A stretch of DNA of 32,208 bases from Sphingomonas gilva (GCF_003515075.1 NZ_QWLV01000011.1:1-32208), one strand, 5' to 3'. Numbered from the stretch's first letter, positions 7,463 to 14,594 are shown. The notes: generated by a model not told the origin, from the letters alone. Translations and numbers: made by a program.

Positions 7463-8689
7463 TCAGGCCAGCGCTTTCGCGATCCTCTCCGCCAATGCGT
7501 CGGCCACGGCCGCCTTGTCCATCCGATCCCAACTCTCGACCCCGTCCTGGCTGACGATGTGGACCGTGTTCGCATCGCCGCCCATCACGTCGCCGGACAC
7601 GTCGTTGGCGACGATCCAGTCGGCCCCCTTGCGGGCGAGCTTGGCGGTGGCGTGCTCGATCACCTTCTCGGTCTCGGCCGCGAAGCCGATCAGCAAATGG
7701 GGGCGATCCTTGCGCGCGCCGAGCCCGGCGAGGATATCGGGGTTCTCGGTCAGGTGGAGCGTCGCGCCGCCCGCCTGCTTCTTGATCTTCTGGCGTTCGC
7801 CTTCGGTGCGCCAGTCGGCCACCGCGGCGACCATCACGGCGGCGTCCGCCGGCAGCGCCGCCTCCACCGCGGCCGCCATCTCGCGCGCGGTCTCGACATC
7901 GATGCGCGTCACCCCCGGCGGGGTGGGCAGCGCCACGGGTCCGGCGACGAGCGACACCCGCGCCCCGCGCCGGGCGAGCGCCGCGGCGATGGCGAACCCC
8001 TGTTTCCCCGAGGACCGGTTGGCGATGTAGCGCACCGGATCGATCGGCTCATGCGTCGGCCCGGCGGTGACGAGGATGTGCTTGCCGGTCAGCGGCTTGA
8101 CGGGCGCCGTTCCCGCCTCGCGCGAGATCGGCGGCGCGGGAGGGCGTCCGGCGAGCGCATGCTCGATCGCCGCGAGGATCGCTTCGGGTTCGGGCAGCCG
8201 GCCGGGGCCATATTCGCCGCACGCCATCGGGCCTTCGTCGGGCTCCATCACCGTCACGCCGTCCGCGCGGAGCTGCGCTACATTGCGCATGGTCGCGGCA
8301 TGCTGCCACATCCGCACGTTCATCGCCGGTGCCGCGAGCACCGGCTTGTCGGTCGCGAGCAGCAAAGTCGTGGCGAGATCGTCGGCCATGCCCGCCGCCA
8401 TCTTCGCCAGCAGATCGGCGGTGGCGGGGGCGACGACCACCAGATCGGCCTCGCGGCTGAGCTGGATATGGCCCATCTCCGCCTCGTCCTTCAGATCCCA
8501 CAGGCTGGTATGGACCTGCTGCTCGCTCAAGGCGGCGAGCGTCATCGGCGTGACGAACTGCGCGCCGCCCGCGGTCAGCACGCAGCGCACCGACATGCCC
8601 GCCTTGCGGATCAGCCGCACCAGCTCGCACGCCTTGTACGCCGCGATCCCGCCGCCGACGATCAGGAGGATGCGCCGAGTCGCGGTCAT
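7463..8689 (-). CDS. coaBC: Bifunctional phosphopantothenoylcysteine decarboxylase / phosphopantothenate-cysteine ligase
   Basis: This enzyme makes 4'-phosphopantetheine for coenzyme A: the C-terminal CoaB ligates cysteine to phosphopantothenate and the N-terminal flavoprotein CoaC decarboxylates the product. Its 408 residues show GGGIAAYK (12-19), His74 in EMGHIQLSREADLVVVAPATAD, PAMNVRMW (Asn124) and Cys157 in ACGEYGPGRLPEP. The CoaB part has LVTAGPTHEPIDPVRYIANRSSGKQG and AAVADWR with KIKK. The ATG has no convincing ribosome-binding site of its own and overlaps the stop of an 18-codon upstream ORF (8686-8742), which suggests translational coupling. Confidence 0.96.
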   Translation of the reverse strand: MTATRRILLIVGGGIAAYKACELVRLIRKAGMSVRCVLTAGGAQFVTPMTLAALSEQQVHTSLWDLKDEAEMGHIQLSREADLVVVAPATADLLAKMAAGMADDLATTLLLATDKPVLAAPAMNVRMWQHAATMRNVAQLRADGVTVMEPDEGPMACGEYGPGRLPEPEAILAAIEHALAGRPPAPPISREAGTAPVKPLTGKHILVTAGPTHEPIDPVRYIANRSSGKQGFAIAAALARRGARVSLVAGPVALPTPPGVTRIDVETAREMAAAVEAALPADAAVMVAAVADWRTEGERQKIKKQAGGATLHLTENPDILAGLGARKDRPHLLIGFAAETEKVIEHATAKLARKGADWIVANDVSGDVMGGDANTVHIVSQDGVESWDRMDKAAVADALAERIAKALA

Positions 8690-8742
8690 GCGGAACGGGT
8701 CCCGATGGTCCGAAAGGTGAGGAAAGTGAGACCAGGCGTCAT
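8686..8742 (-). CDS. Candidate 18-residue leader ORF coupled to coaBC
   Basis: The ATG at 8742 is preceded by a strong purine-rich site (GGGAGGGAGAG, with GGAG six bases from the ATG). It encodes MTPGLTFLTFRTIGTRSA and stops with TGA overlapping the coaBC ATG (ATGA at 8689-8686). coaBC itself lacks a visible ribosome-binding site, so this ORF may deliver ribosomes to it. No homologue is recognised. It may also simply be the reason the region upstream of coaBC looks bare, or part of an upstream-extended transcript with no product function. Confidence 0.4.
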   Translation of the reverse strand: MTPGLTFLTFRTIGTRSA

Positions 8743-8843
8743 ATCACTCTCCCTCCCGCCGATCGCCGTGAACCGGGTGGCGGCAGGGGCGAAGCGCGGG
8801 GCCATTCCAGTCCCATAGCATCGCATGGCCGATGTAGGACAGA

Positions 8844-10376
8844 TCACAATATCACCCACATCGCCGCAGCACCGCCAAGCGCCGCGAGAACCGCCACCGC
8901 CGCATAGCGCCAGCCGCCGCCGATCCGCACCACCTCGATCTCCTTGAGCGGCGGAGAGGGCGGAGCGCCGCCGGGCGGGGGATAGCGCGCCTCTATATTG
9001 CGGATCAGGTCGGGCAGGCGGGCGAGGGTGCGCACGTCGCGGACGATACGGTCGGCGACCCAGGCCTCCGGCCCCAGCTCGGTCCTGATCCATTCGCGGA
9101 TGAAGGGGGCGGCGGCGTCCCACATGTTGATGTCGGGATCGAGCCTGGTGGCCACGCCCTCCACCATCACCATCGTCTTCTGCAGCAGCAGCAGGTGCGG
9201 CTGGGTCTGCATGTCGAAGTCGCGGGTGATGGCGAACAGCCCGTCGAGCATCGCGCCGACCGACATCTCCTTGACCGGCAGCCCGCGCATGGGCTCGCCC
9301 ACCGCGCGCAGCGCGGTCGCGAACTCGTCGACGCTGTGGTGCGGCGGCACATAGCCCGCCTCGAAATGGATCTCCGCGACGCGGGCGTAATTGCCCGTGA
9401 TCAGGCCGTAGAGGATCTCCGCCAGCCACACCCGCGCGCGGCGGTCGATGCGGCCCATGATGCCGAAGTCGATCGCCGCGATCCGCCCGTCGGCCAGCGC
9501 GAACAGATTGCCCTGGTGCATGTCGGCGTGGAAGAAGCCTTCGGAGATCGCCTGGCGCAGGAAGGCGCGGATCAGGATTTGCGCGAGATGCGCGGTGTCG
9601 TGCCCGGCGGCGATCAATTCCTCGCGTTTCGACAGCTTGATCCCGTCGACCCATTCGAGCGTCAGCACCTTGCCCGACGTGCGCTGCCAGTCGATCGCGG
9701 GCACGGTGAAGCCCGGCTCGGCCTCCATCGCCTCGCGCAGTTCGGAGGCCGACGCGCCTTCGCGGCGGAGGTCGAGCTCGCGCGCGGTCCAGCGCTTGAA
9801 CGTCTCGACCACCAGCCGCGGGCGCAGCCGCCGCGTCTCGCGGCCCATGCCCTCGACCTGCGCCGCCGCCCATTCATAGGTGTCGATCGCGCGGGCGAAC
9901 TCGGCCTCGACCCCGGGGCGCAGCACCTTGACCGCGACCCTGCGCCCGTCGGTGGTGACGGCGCTGTGCACCTGCGCGATCGAGGCGGCGCCGATCGGCT
10001 CGGGATCGATCGAGGCGAACAGCGCGTCGACCGGCTTGCCCAGGCTCTGGACCATCTGTTCGCAGATCAGATCGAACGCCACCGGCGGCAGCGCGTCCTG
10101 CAGGCGCATCAGATCGTGCGCCGCCTCCTCGCCGACCAGATCGGGCCGCGTGGCGAGCGTCTGGCCGAACTTGATCGCCGCCGGCCCGATCGCCTGCAAC
10201 GCGTCGGCATAGGCCGGCACCTTGGGCACGCGCGCGCCGAAACGCGCCAGCCGGGCGATGCGGCGCACCGGCGGCGGCGTCAGCGGATCGCGCTCGATGC
10301 CCCTCAACGCCCCGTGACGCGCGAGGATGCGCCCCCATTTGAAGATCCGCCAGAGATGGATGACGGGCGCGGTCAT
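8844..10376 (-). CDS. ubiB: UbiB, ABC1-family atypical kinase/ATPase for ubiquinone biosynthesis
   Basis: The 510-residue protein has the UbiB/ADCK signature: the KxGQ motif in AIKFGQTLATRPDLVGEEAAHDLMRLQD, the Ala-rich loop EPIGAASIAQVHSA, VAVKVLRPG with the invariant Lys, the catalytic-loop-like FFHADMHQGNLF and the metal-binding AIDFGIMGRID. A C-terminal hydrophobic segment (about 490-508, YAAVAVLAALGGAAAMWVIL) is the expected membrane anchor. It supports early ubiquinone ring modification in the Ubi complex. It lies just downstream of ubiE on the same strand, separated by a palindromic repeat. Confidence 0.96.
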   Translation of the reverse strand: MTAPVIHLWRIFKWGRILARHGALRGIERDPLTPPPVRRIARLARFGARVPKVPAYADALQAIGPAAIKFGQTLATRPDLVGEEAAHDLMRLQDALPPVAFDLICEQMVQSLGKPVDALFASIDPEPIGAASIAQVHSAVTTDGRRVAVKVLRPGVEAEFARAIDTYEWAAAQVEGMGRETRRLRPRLVVETFKRWTARELDLRREGASASELREAMEAEPGFTVPAIDWQRTSGKVLTLEWVDGIKLSKREELIAAGHDTAHLAQILIRAFLRQAISEGFFHADMHQGNLFALADGRIAAIDFGIMGRIDRRARVWLAEILYGLITGNYARVAEIHFEAGYVPPHHSVDEFATALRAVGEPMRGLPVKEMSVGAMLDGLFAITRDFDMQTQPHLLLLQKTMVMVEGVATRLDPDINMWDAAAPFIREWIRTELGPEAWVADRIVRDVRTLARLPDLIRNIEARYPPPGGAPPSPPLKEIEVVRIGGGWRYAAVAVLAALGGAAAMWVIL

Positions 10377-10388
10377 GCGATGATGATT

Positions 10389-10487
10389 CCCCTCCCTGGA
10401 AGGGAGGGGTTAGGGGTGGGTTCCTCTCCACCGGCGTTGCGCTCGCGGAGGGAAACCCACCCCCGGCCCCTCCCTTCCAGGGAGGGG
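10389..10487. repeat. Palindromic intergenic repeat, type C (about 100 bp)
   Basis: The left arm starts CCCCTCCCTGGAAGGGAGGGG and continues to about 10424. The right arm (about 10451-10487) is its near-perfect inverse, ending CCCTTCCAGGGAGGGG. Each arm is also self-complementary around TCCCTGGAAGGGA. The spacer is about 25 bases. It fills most of the ubiE-ubiB gap and would form a large cruciform or RNA hairpin in their shared transcript. Confidence 0.85.
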
Positions 10488-10506
10488 AGTAACGGATCGC
10501 GATCCA

Positions 10507-11238
10507 TCAAATCTTCCAGCCGCTGTGGATGGCCACCAACCCGCCCAGCACCGGCTCGACGCGGGTGCCCACGAAGCCCGCCTCGGCGATCATCGCCTCG
10601 AACGCCGGCATGTCGGGAAAGCGGCGGATCGATTCGATCAGGTAGCGATAGCTGTCCTCGTCATGCGCCAGGAGCTTGCCCAGCTTGGGGACGATCCGGT
10701 GCGAATAGGCGTCGTACACGTCGGCGAAGCCGGGCCACAAGGTGGTCGAGAATTCGAGGCAGAAGAAGCGTCCGCCGCGCCTGAGCACGCGGTGCGCCTC
10801 GCGCAGCGCCGCGGGAATGTCGGTCACGTTCCTTATGCCGAAGGCGATGGTGTAGGCGTCGAAGCTCTTGTCGGCGAAGCCGAGCGTCTCGGCATTCTGC
10901 TCGGACCAGATCAGCCCCTCGATGCCGCGTCTCGCCGCGCGGTCCATGCCGACGGCGAGCATATCGGGATTGATGTCCGCCACCGTCACCTGCGCGCCCG
11001 ACCTGGCGAGGCGGAAGGCGATGTCGCCGGTGCCGCCCGCCATGTCGAGGATCGCCTCGCCGGCGCGCGGCTTGACCAGCCGGACGAAGCGGTCCTTCCA
11101 CAGCCGGTGCAGCCCGCCCGACATGGCGTCGTTCATCAGGTCGTAGCGGCTGGCGACGCTCGAGAAGACTCCGCCGACGCGCGCGGTCTTTTCGTGCGGC
11201 GCGACCTGCTGATAGCCGAAGGATACGGTGTCGGTCAT
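10507..11238 (-). CDS. ubiE: UbiE, 2-methoxy-6-polyprenyl-1,4-benzoquinol (ubiquinone/menaquinone) C-methyltransferase
   Basis: This 243-residue SAM-dependent methyltransferase performs the C-methylation step of quinone biosynthesis. The UbiE signature YDLMNDAMSGGLHRLWKD is near the N-terminus, SAM motif I is LDMAGGTGDIAF, and the family motif IAFGIRNVTD and the ending LGGLVAIHSGWKI are present. The ATG at 11238 gives the normal length; the frame stays open much further upstream, but that part is the shadow of mutM. The gene is divergent from mutM with a 57-base gap, and ubiB follows on the same strand. Confidence 0.97.
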   Translation of the reverse strand: MTDTVSFGYQQVAPHEKTARVGGVFSSVASRYDLMNDAMSGGLHRLWKDRFVRLVKPRAGEAILDMAGGTGDIAFRLARSGAQVTVADINPDMLAVGMDRAARRGIEGLIWSEQNAETLGFADKSFDAYTIAFGIRNVTDIPAALREAHRVLRRGGRFFCLEFSTTLWPGFADVYDAYSHRIVPKLGKLLAHDEDSYRYLIESIRRFPDMPAFEAMIAEAGFVGTRVEPVLGGLVAIHSGWKI

Positions 11239-11295
11239 GGCCCTGCGCTCTAGCCGCGCCTTGCGCGACCCGCAAACGCAACCTAGCGCGTGCCC

Positions 11296-12108
11296 GTGCC
11301 CGAGCTTCCCGAAGTCGAAACCACCGTCCGCGGCCTCGCGCCCGTGCTCGAGGGGCGCGTGCTCTCGCGCGTGCTCGTCCGCCGCGCCGATCTGCGCCGC
11401 GCCTTTCCGCCCGATCTCGGGCAGAGGCTGACCGGGGCGCGCGTCACCGGGCTTTCGCGGCGCGCGAAATACGGCCTGATCGCCACGACCCGCGGCGACA
11501 CGATGATCTTCCATCTCGGCATGTCGGGGCGTTGGCGCCTCGATCCCGCCCAGCTGCTGCCGCACGACCATCTGGTGATCGAAACCGACGCCGGGCGCAG
11601 CGTCGCGCTCAACGATCCACGGCGTTTCGGTTCGGTCGATCTGGTCCCGACCGAGGCGGTCGCCGAATGGCCGCCCTTCGCGGCGCTCGGCCCGGAGCCG
11701 CTCGGCCCCGATTTCACCGCCGAGCACCTGCGGAAGGCGTTCGCCGGCCGGACCGCGCCGGTCAAGCCGCTGCTGCTCGATCAGCGAATCGTCGCGGGGC
11801 TTGGCAACATCTATGTGTGCGAAGCGCTCAACCTCGCGCGGATCGCGCCGACTCGCCCGGCCGGAAAGATCACCGGACCGCAACTGAAGCGTCTTGCCGA
11901 AGCGGTGCGCGCGGTGCTGCTCGCGGCGATCGAGGCGGGCGGATCGTCCTTGCGCGACTATGCCCGGCCCGACGGCGAGCTGGGCTATTTCTCGAAGCAG
12001 TTCCGCGTCTATGGCCGGGAAGGGGAGGCATGCCCATGCGGCGGCACCGTCCGGCGCCGCGTCGACGGCGGACGATCGACCTTTTTCTGCCCAACCTGCC
12101 AGCGCTAG
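11296..12108 (+). CDS. mutM: Formamidopyrimidine-DNA glycosylase (8-oxoguanine repair)
   Basis: This bifunctional glycosylase/AP lyase removes oxidised purines. Two GTG codons six bases apart (11290, 11296) could start it. The second gives MPELPEVE, with the catalytic Pro and Glu directly after the initiator Met as in all MutM proteins, so it is preferred (270 residues). Further marks are the beta-hairpin Lys58 in SRRAKYG, NDPRRFGSVDL, the H2TH region GLGNIYVCEALNLARIAP and the C-terminal zinc finger with two Cys pairs ending FFCPTCQR. No ribosome-binding site is visible, so it may be leaderless. Confidence 0.96.
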   Translation: MPELPEVETTVRGLAPVLEGRVLSRVLVRRADLRRAFPPDLGQRLTGARVTGLSRRAKYGLIATTRGDTMIFHLGMSGRWRLDPAQLLPHDHLVIETDAGRSVALNDPRRFGSVDLVPTEAVAEWPPFAALGPEPLGPDFTAEHLRKAFAGRTAPVKPLLLDQRIVAGLGNIYVCEALNLARIAPTRPAGKITGPQLKRLAEAVRAVLLAAIEAGGSSLRDYARPDGELGYFSKQFRVYGREGEACPCGGTVRRRVDGGRSTFFCPTCQR

Positions 12109-12133
12109 GCAACTATGCCTCATCACCTTAACC

Positions 12134-12241
12134 CGTCACCCCGGACTTGTTCCGGGGTCCATCAAGCCGCGAGCGCGAGGGTCTGAGCTTCTTGCTCCGT
12201 ACATGCCGCACGATGGACCCCGGAACAGGTCCGGGGTGACG
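12134..12241. repeat. Palindromic intergenic repeat, type B (108 bp inverted repeat)
   Basis: The left arm 12134-12163 and right arm 12212-12241 are inverse copies matching at 29 of 30 positions. Each arm carries its own smaller palindrome, CCCCGGAcytgTTCCGGGG. The spacer is 48 bases. A second, interrupted copy is at 31994-32092 and a related short unit is at 20905-20931. It lies between mutM and the rpsT promoter and may end mutM transcription. Confidence 0.88.
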
Positions 12242-12265
12242 GAGAAGGAGCCGGTCAGCCTGAGG

Positions 12266-12294
12266 TTGACCGAAACGAAGCGTTGCAGTATGCG
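12266..12294 (+). promoter_or_regulatory. Candidate sigma70-type promoter of rpsT
   Basis: TTGACC at 12266-12271, a 17-base spacer and TATGCG at 12289-12294 lie about 70 bases upstream of the rpsT ATG. The -35 box is near consensus and the -10 box is weaker, as is usual in high-GC alphaproteobacteria. Confidence 0.6.
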
Positions 12295-12303
12295 CCGCCC
12301 CTC

Positions 12304-12335
12304 AAAGGGTCGCGGGCGGTTCCGCGCCCCTTTTT
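12304..12335 (+). terminator. Intrinsic-terminator-like hairpin in the rpsT leader (possible attenuator)
   Basis: AAAGGG (12304-12309) and CGCGG (12311-12315) pair with CCGCG (12322-12326) and CCCTTT (12328-12333), with one T-C mismatch and a six-base loop. The T-run is 12331-12335. The candidate promoter lies upstream of this hairpin and the rpsT ATG downstream, so rpsT transcripts from that promoter must pass it. Confidence 0.6.
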
Positions 12336-12363
12336 CATTTATCATCGGGTTTCGAGGCAAGAC

Positions 12364-12627
12364 ATGGCGAACACGCCCCAGGCGAAAAAGCGGATCCGGC
12401 GGAACAACCGCCGCGCGGAGATCAACGGCAACCGCGTTGGTCGCATCCGCACCTTCGTGAAGCGGGTCGAAGCCGCTCTGGGCGCGGGCGACAAGGCGGC
12501 CGCCGCCGAGGCGCTGGCCGCCGCGCAGCCTGAGCTGGCCCGCGGCGTCGCGCGCGGCGTGCTGCACAAGAACACCGCCTCGCGGAAGTTCGCGCGGCTG
12601 ACCAAGGCGGTCGCCAACCTCGGCTGA
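12364..12627 (+). CDS. rpsT: 30S ribosomal protein S20
   Basis: The 87-residue basic protein opens [22 protein letters not shown] and contains [13 protein letters not shown] and [16 protein letters not shown], which is the S20 pattern; S20 binds 16S rRNA in the 30S body. A GAGG motif (12354-12357) lies 6 bases before the ATG, and this start gives the canonical N-terminus. A longer upstream reading (from 12283) covers the leader hairpin and is not coding. It is followed by a strong terminator and then dnaA, the usual alphaproteobacterial order. Confidence 0.97.
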   Translation: MANTPQAKKRIRRNNRRAEINGNRVGRIRTFVKRVEAALGAGDKAAAAEALAAAQPELARGVARGVLHKNTASRKFARLTKAVANLG

Positions 12628-12655
12628 GCCCGCCCAGGCGGAACGCAAATCGAAC

Positions 12656-12685
12656 AACCCGCCGGCCTTCCCCGGCGGGTTTTTT
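12656..12685 (+). terminator. Rho-independent terminator of rpsT
   Basis: AACCCGCCGG (12656-12665) pairs perfectly with CCGGCGGGTT (12672-12681) around a six-base loop. A run of six T (12680-12685) follows. It starts 28 bases after the rpsT stop and separates rpsT from dnaA transcription. Confidence 0.93.
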
Positions 12686-12728
12686 CGTGTGCGCGGCAGA
12701 TGTCAGGAATCACCGCGATTCGCACAGG

Positions 12729-12737
12729 TCATCCACA
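12729..12737 (+). promoter_or_regulatory. DnaA-box-like site
   Basis: TCATCCACA differs at one position from the DnaA box TTATCCACA. It is the only close match seen in the rpsT-dnaA gap, so it fits autoregulation of dnaA better than an origin. Confidence 0.5.
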
Positions 12738-12801
12738 GGCGGCGGCTTGAATAATCATCTGGAAACAACGGGATATCAAATATTCGACGGGTTTCCTTCG
12801 C

Positions 12802-12815
12802 TTGATCCGAGTCAA
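12802..12815. promoter_or_regulatory. Fnr/FixK-like site upstream of dnaA
   Basis: TTGATCCGAGTCAA fits the TTGA-N6-TCAA consensus of the Fnr/FixK/FnrL regulators exactly and is flanked by one further complementary base pair (G...C with C...G). It overlaps a GANTC site and lies about 65 bases upstream of the start expected from the candidate promoter at 12840-12869. Confidence 0.45.
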
Positions 12816-12839
12816 GCCGCATATTTCATTTTGATGACC

Positions 12840-12869
12840 TTGATCGCGCAGCCGCGCTGTTCCTAAAAC
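12840..12869 (+). promoter_or_regulatory. Candidate dnaA promoter
   Basis: TTGATC at 12840-12845, an 18-base spacer and TAAAAC at 12864-12869. This leaves a leader of about 140 bases before dnaA. It is the best sigma70-like match in the gap, but other weak matches exist. Confidence 0.4.
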
Positions 12870-13014
12870 AGTCGCTCGCCGTGGCGAGTCTCATCGTCGC
12901 GGCTACCAGCAAGCGTAAGGGCTGCGCCGGGCTCGCCCGGCACGGGGGCAAATTGCTGTCGGTGTAACCGGTTCGGAAGCGGCCCGTGCTTCCGGAAGAG
13001 AAGGGGTGTGTCTG

Positions 13015-14391
13015 TTGAGCCTTGCCGCTGTCGAATTGGGTCCGGAAGAACAGGCGCTCGCCGATGCATGGGCGGCGGTCCGCGCGCAGCTGCGCAAGAG
13101 CGCGGGCGCGCGCGTGTTCGACCAGTGGCTCAGGCCGATGGTGCTCCTGGGCGCGGGCGAGCGCGCCGGATCGGTGCGGCTGGGATTGCCCTCGGACTTC
13201 ATGACCAGCTGGGTCGCGCAGCATTATGAGGATCGCTTGGCGATGGCCTTTCGCGATTCGCTGCCGGGCTTCTCCGGCCTTTCGGTCGAGACCTGCGACA
13301 CGCGGCGCGCGCAGGCGGTGGTCGCGCTCAAGCCCGTCGCCGAGGCGCCCGGGCCATCGCCGGTGCATCACGATCCGTTCGATCCGCGCTTCACCTTCGA
13401 TCGCTTCGTCGTCGGCGAATCGAACCGGCTGGCCTTGAACGCTGCGCAGGCGATCGCCGCGCCGGGCGTGCCGCGCTACAGCCCGCTGTTCCTCCATTCG
13501 GCGACAGGCCTCGGCAAGACGCACCTGATGCACGCGATCGGCCACGCCTTCCGCGCGAGCCATCCCGACGCGTCGATCGTCACCATGTCGGCCGAGAAGT
13601 TCATGTTCGAGTTCGTCTCGGCGATGCGCGCCCGCGACACGTTGAGCTTCAAGGCGCGGCTGCGCTCGGCCGATCTGCTGATGATCGACGACATCCAGTT
13701 CATCGCCGGCAAGGAGGCGACGCAGGAGGAATTCTTCCATACTGTCAACGAGGTGATCGGCGCGGGCAAGCGGCTGGTGATCTCGGCCGACCGCAGCCCG
13801 CACGATCTGGAGGGCGTCGAATCGCGCATCCTCTCGCGGCTCGGCTATGGCCTCGTCGCCTCGATCCAGCCGCCCGAGCCCGAGCTGCGCCGCGCGATCC
13901 TCGACGCCAAGCTCGCCGAGCTGGGGGATGCCGGGGTGCCCGAGGACGTGGTCGAGCTGCTCGCGACGCGGATCGGCGGCAATGTCCGCGAGCTGGAGGG
14001 CGCGCTCAACCGGCTGGTCGCCTATGCGCTCCTGACCGATCAGCGGATCGACATGGATTTCGCCGAGAAGACGCTGGCCGACGTGCTGCGCGGCGTGCAG
14101 CGCAAGATCACCATCGACGATATCCAGAAGGCGGTCGCGGCGCATTTCTCGCTGCGCACGACAGACCTGCTCTCCGCCCGCCGCGCCCGCGCGGTGGCGA
14201 GGCCGCGCCAGATCGCGATGTATCTCGCCAAGCGGATGACGCTGAGGTCGCTACCGGAGATCGGCCGCAAGTTCGGCGGCCGCGATCACTCGACCGTGAT
14301 CCACGCGGTGCGCCGGATCGAGGAGCTTCGCGGAAGCGACAGCGACCTGGACGGCGACGTGCGGGCGTTGATCCGGCAGCTCGAAGGATAA
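13015..14391 (+). CDS. dnaA: Chromosomal replication initiator protein DnaA
   Basis: This AAA+ initiator opens oriC and loads the replicative helicase. From the TTG at 13015 it has 458 residues: domain I (about 10-80), a short linker, then AAA+ domain III with Walker A ATGLGKT (163-169) and Walker B LLMIDDIQF (221-229), and a helix-turn-helix domain IV with the DnaA signature GGRDHSTVIHAVRRIEEL. TTG at 13015 is chosen because AGAAGGGG ends 8 bases upstream; GTG at 13006 is an in-frame alternative giving three more residues. It follows rpsT, as in many alphaproteobacteria. Confidence 0.97.
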   Translation: MSLAAVELGPEEQALADAWAAVRAQLRKSAGARVFDQWLRPMVLLGAGERAGSVRLGLPSDFMTSWVAQHYEDRLAMAFRDSLPGFSGLSVETCDTRRAQAVVALKPVAEAPGPSPVHHDPFDPRFTFDRFVVGESNRLALNAAQAIAAPGVPRYSPLFLHSATGLGKTHLMHAIGHAFRASHPDASIVTMSAEKFMFEFVSAMRARDTLSFKARLRSADLLMIDDIQFIAGKEATQEEFFHTVNEVIGAGKRLVISADRSPHDLEGVESRILSRLGYGLVASIQPPEPELRRAILDAKLAELGDAGVPEDVVELLATRIGGNVRELEGALNRLVAYALLTDQRIDMDFAEKTLADVLRGVQRKITIDDIQKAVAAHFSLRTTDLLSARRARAVARPRQIAMYLAKRMTLRSLPEIGRKFGGRDHSTVIHAVRRIEELRGSDSDLDGDVRALIRQLEG

Positions 14392-14397
14392 GAAAAT

Positions 14398-14451
14398 CCT
14401 CCCCCAGCTTGTCTGGGGGAGGGGGACCACTCGAAGGGTGGTGGAGGGGGA
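14398..14451. repeat. Palindromic intergenic repeat, type A copy 3
   Basis: CCCCCAG-CTTGT-CTGGGGG (14401-14419) forms one hairpin. A second, ACCAC-N7-GTGGT (14426-14442), is flanked by GGGGG and GGAGGGGG. It lies directly after the dnaA stop and is in the opposite orientation to copy 2 at 4076-4129. Confidence 0.8.
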
Positions 14452-14493
14452 TGCCAGGCAGGAAGACGCCTGTGACGCTCTCCATCCAACGCC

Positions 14494-14518
14494 CGACACG
14501 GGACTAGATCCCGTGTCG
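14494..14518. repeat. Perfect 10-bp-stem hairpin downstream of dnaA
   Basis: CGACACGGGA pairs with TCCCGTGTCG around a five-base loop (CTAGA). It lies between the convergent dnaA and DUF4136 genes without a T-run. It could be another short intergenic repeat or a weak terminator. Confidence 0.6.
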
Positions 14519-14566
14519 TCGGACGGCGCTTGGGGCGCCGCCGGCCGGGCGCTGCCGGGTGCGCTC

Positions 14567-14588
14567 GCGCCCAGCTTTCGCTGGGCGC
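14567..14588. repeat. Hairpin just downstream of the DUF4136 gene
   Basis: GCGCCCAGC-TTTC-GCTGGGCGC is a perfect 9-bp stem 7 bases beyond the stop of the minus-strand lipoprotein gene. No T-run follows on the minus strand, so termination here would need Rho or another aid. Confidence 0.5.
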
Positions 14589-14594
14589 TTGCCG

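Larger units (their letters stand above)
12707..12890. promoter_or_regulatory. Cluster of four GANTC (CcrM methylation) sites upstream of dnaA
   Basis: GAATC at 12707-12711, GATTC at 12717-12721, GAGTC at 12809-12813 and GAGTC at 12886-12890. GANTC is the recognition site of the alphaproteobacterial cell-cycle methyltransferase CcrM. In Caulobacter, methylation of the dnaA promoter affects dnaA transcription. This 387-base gap between rpsT and dnaA holds no gene. Confidence 0.7.

Noticed and set aside
10507..12126. 539-codon minus-strand frame covering ubiE and the mutM region
   Set aside because: Only the part up to 11238 is ubiE. The remainder is antisense to mutM, has no family resemblance and reflects high-GC codon bias.
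12628..13014. Replication origin upstream of dnaA
   Set aside because: Only one DnaA-box-like site and a short AT-rich stretch are present. The region fits a regulated promoter better than an oriC.
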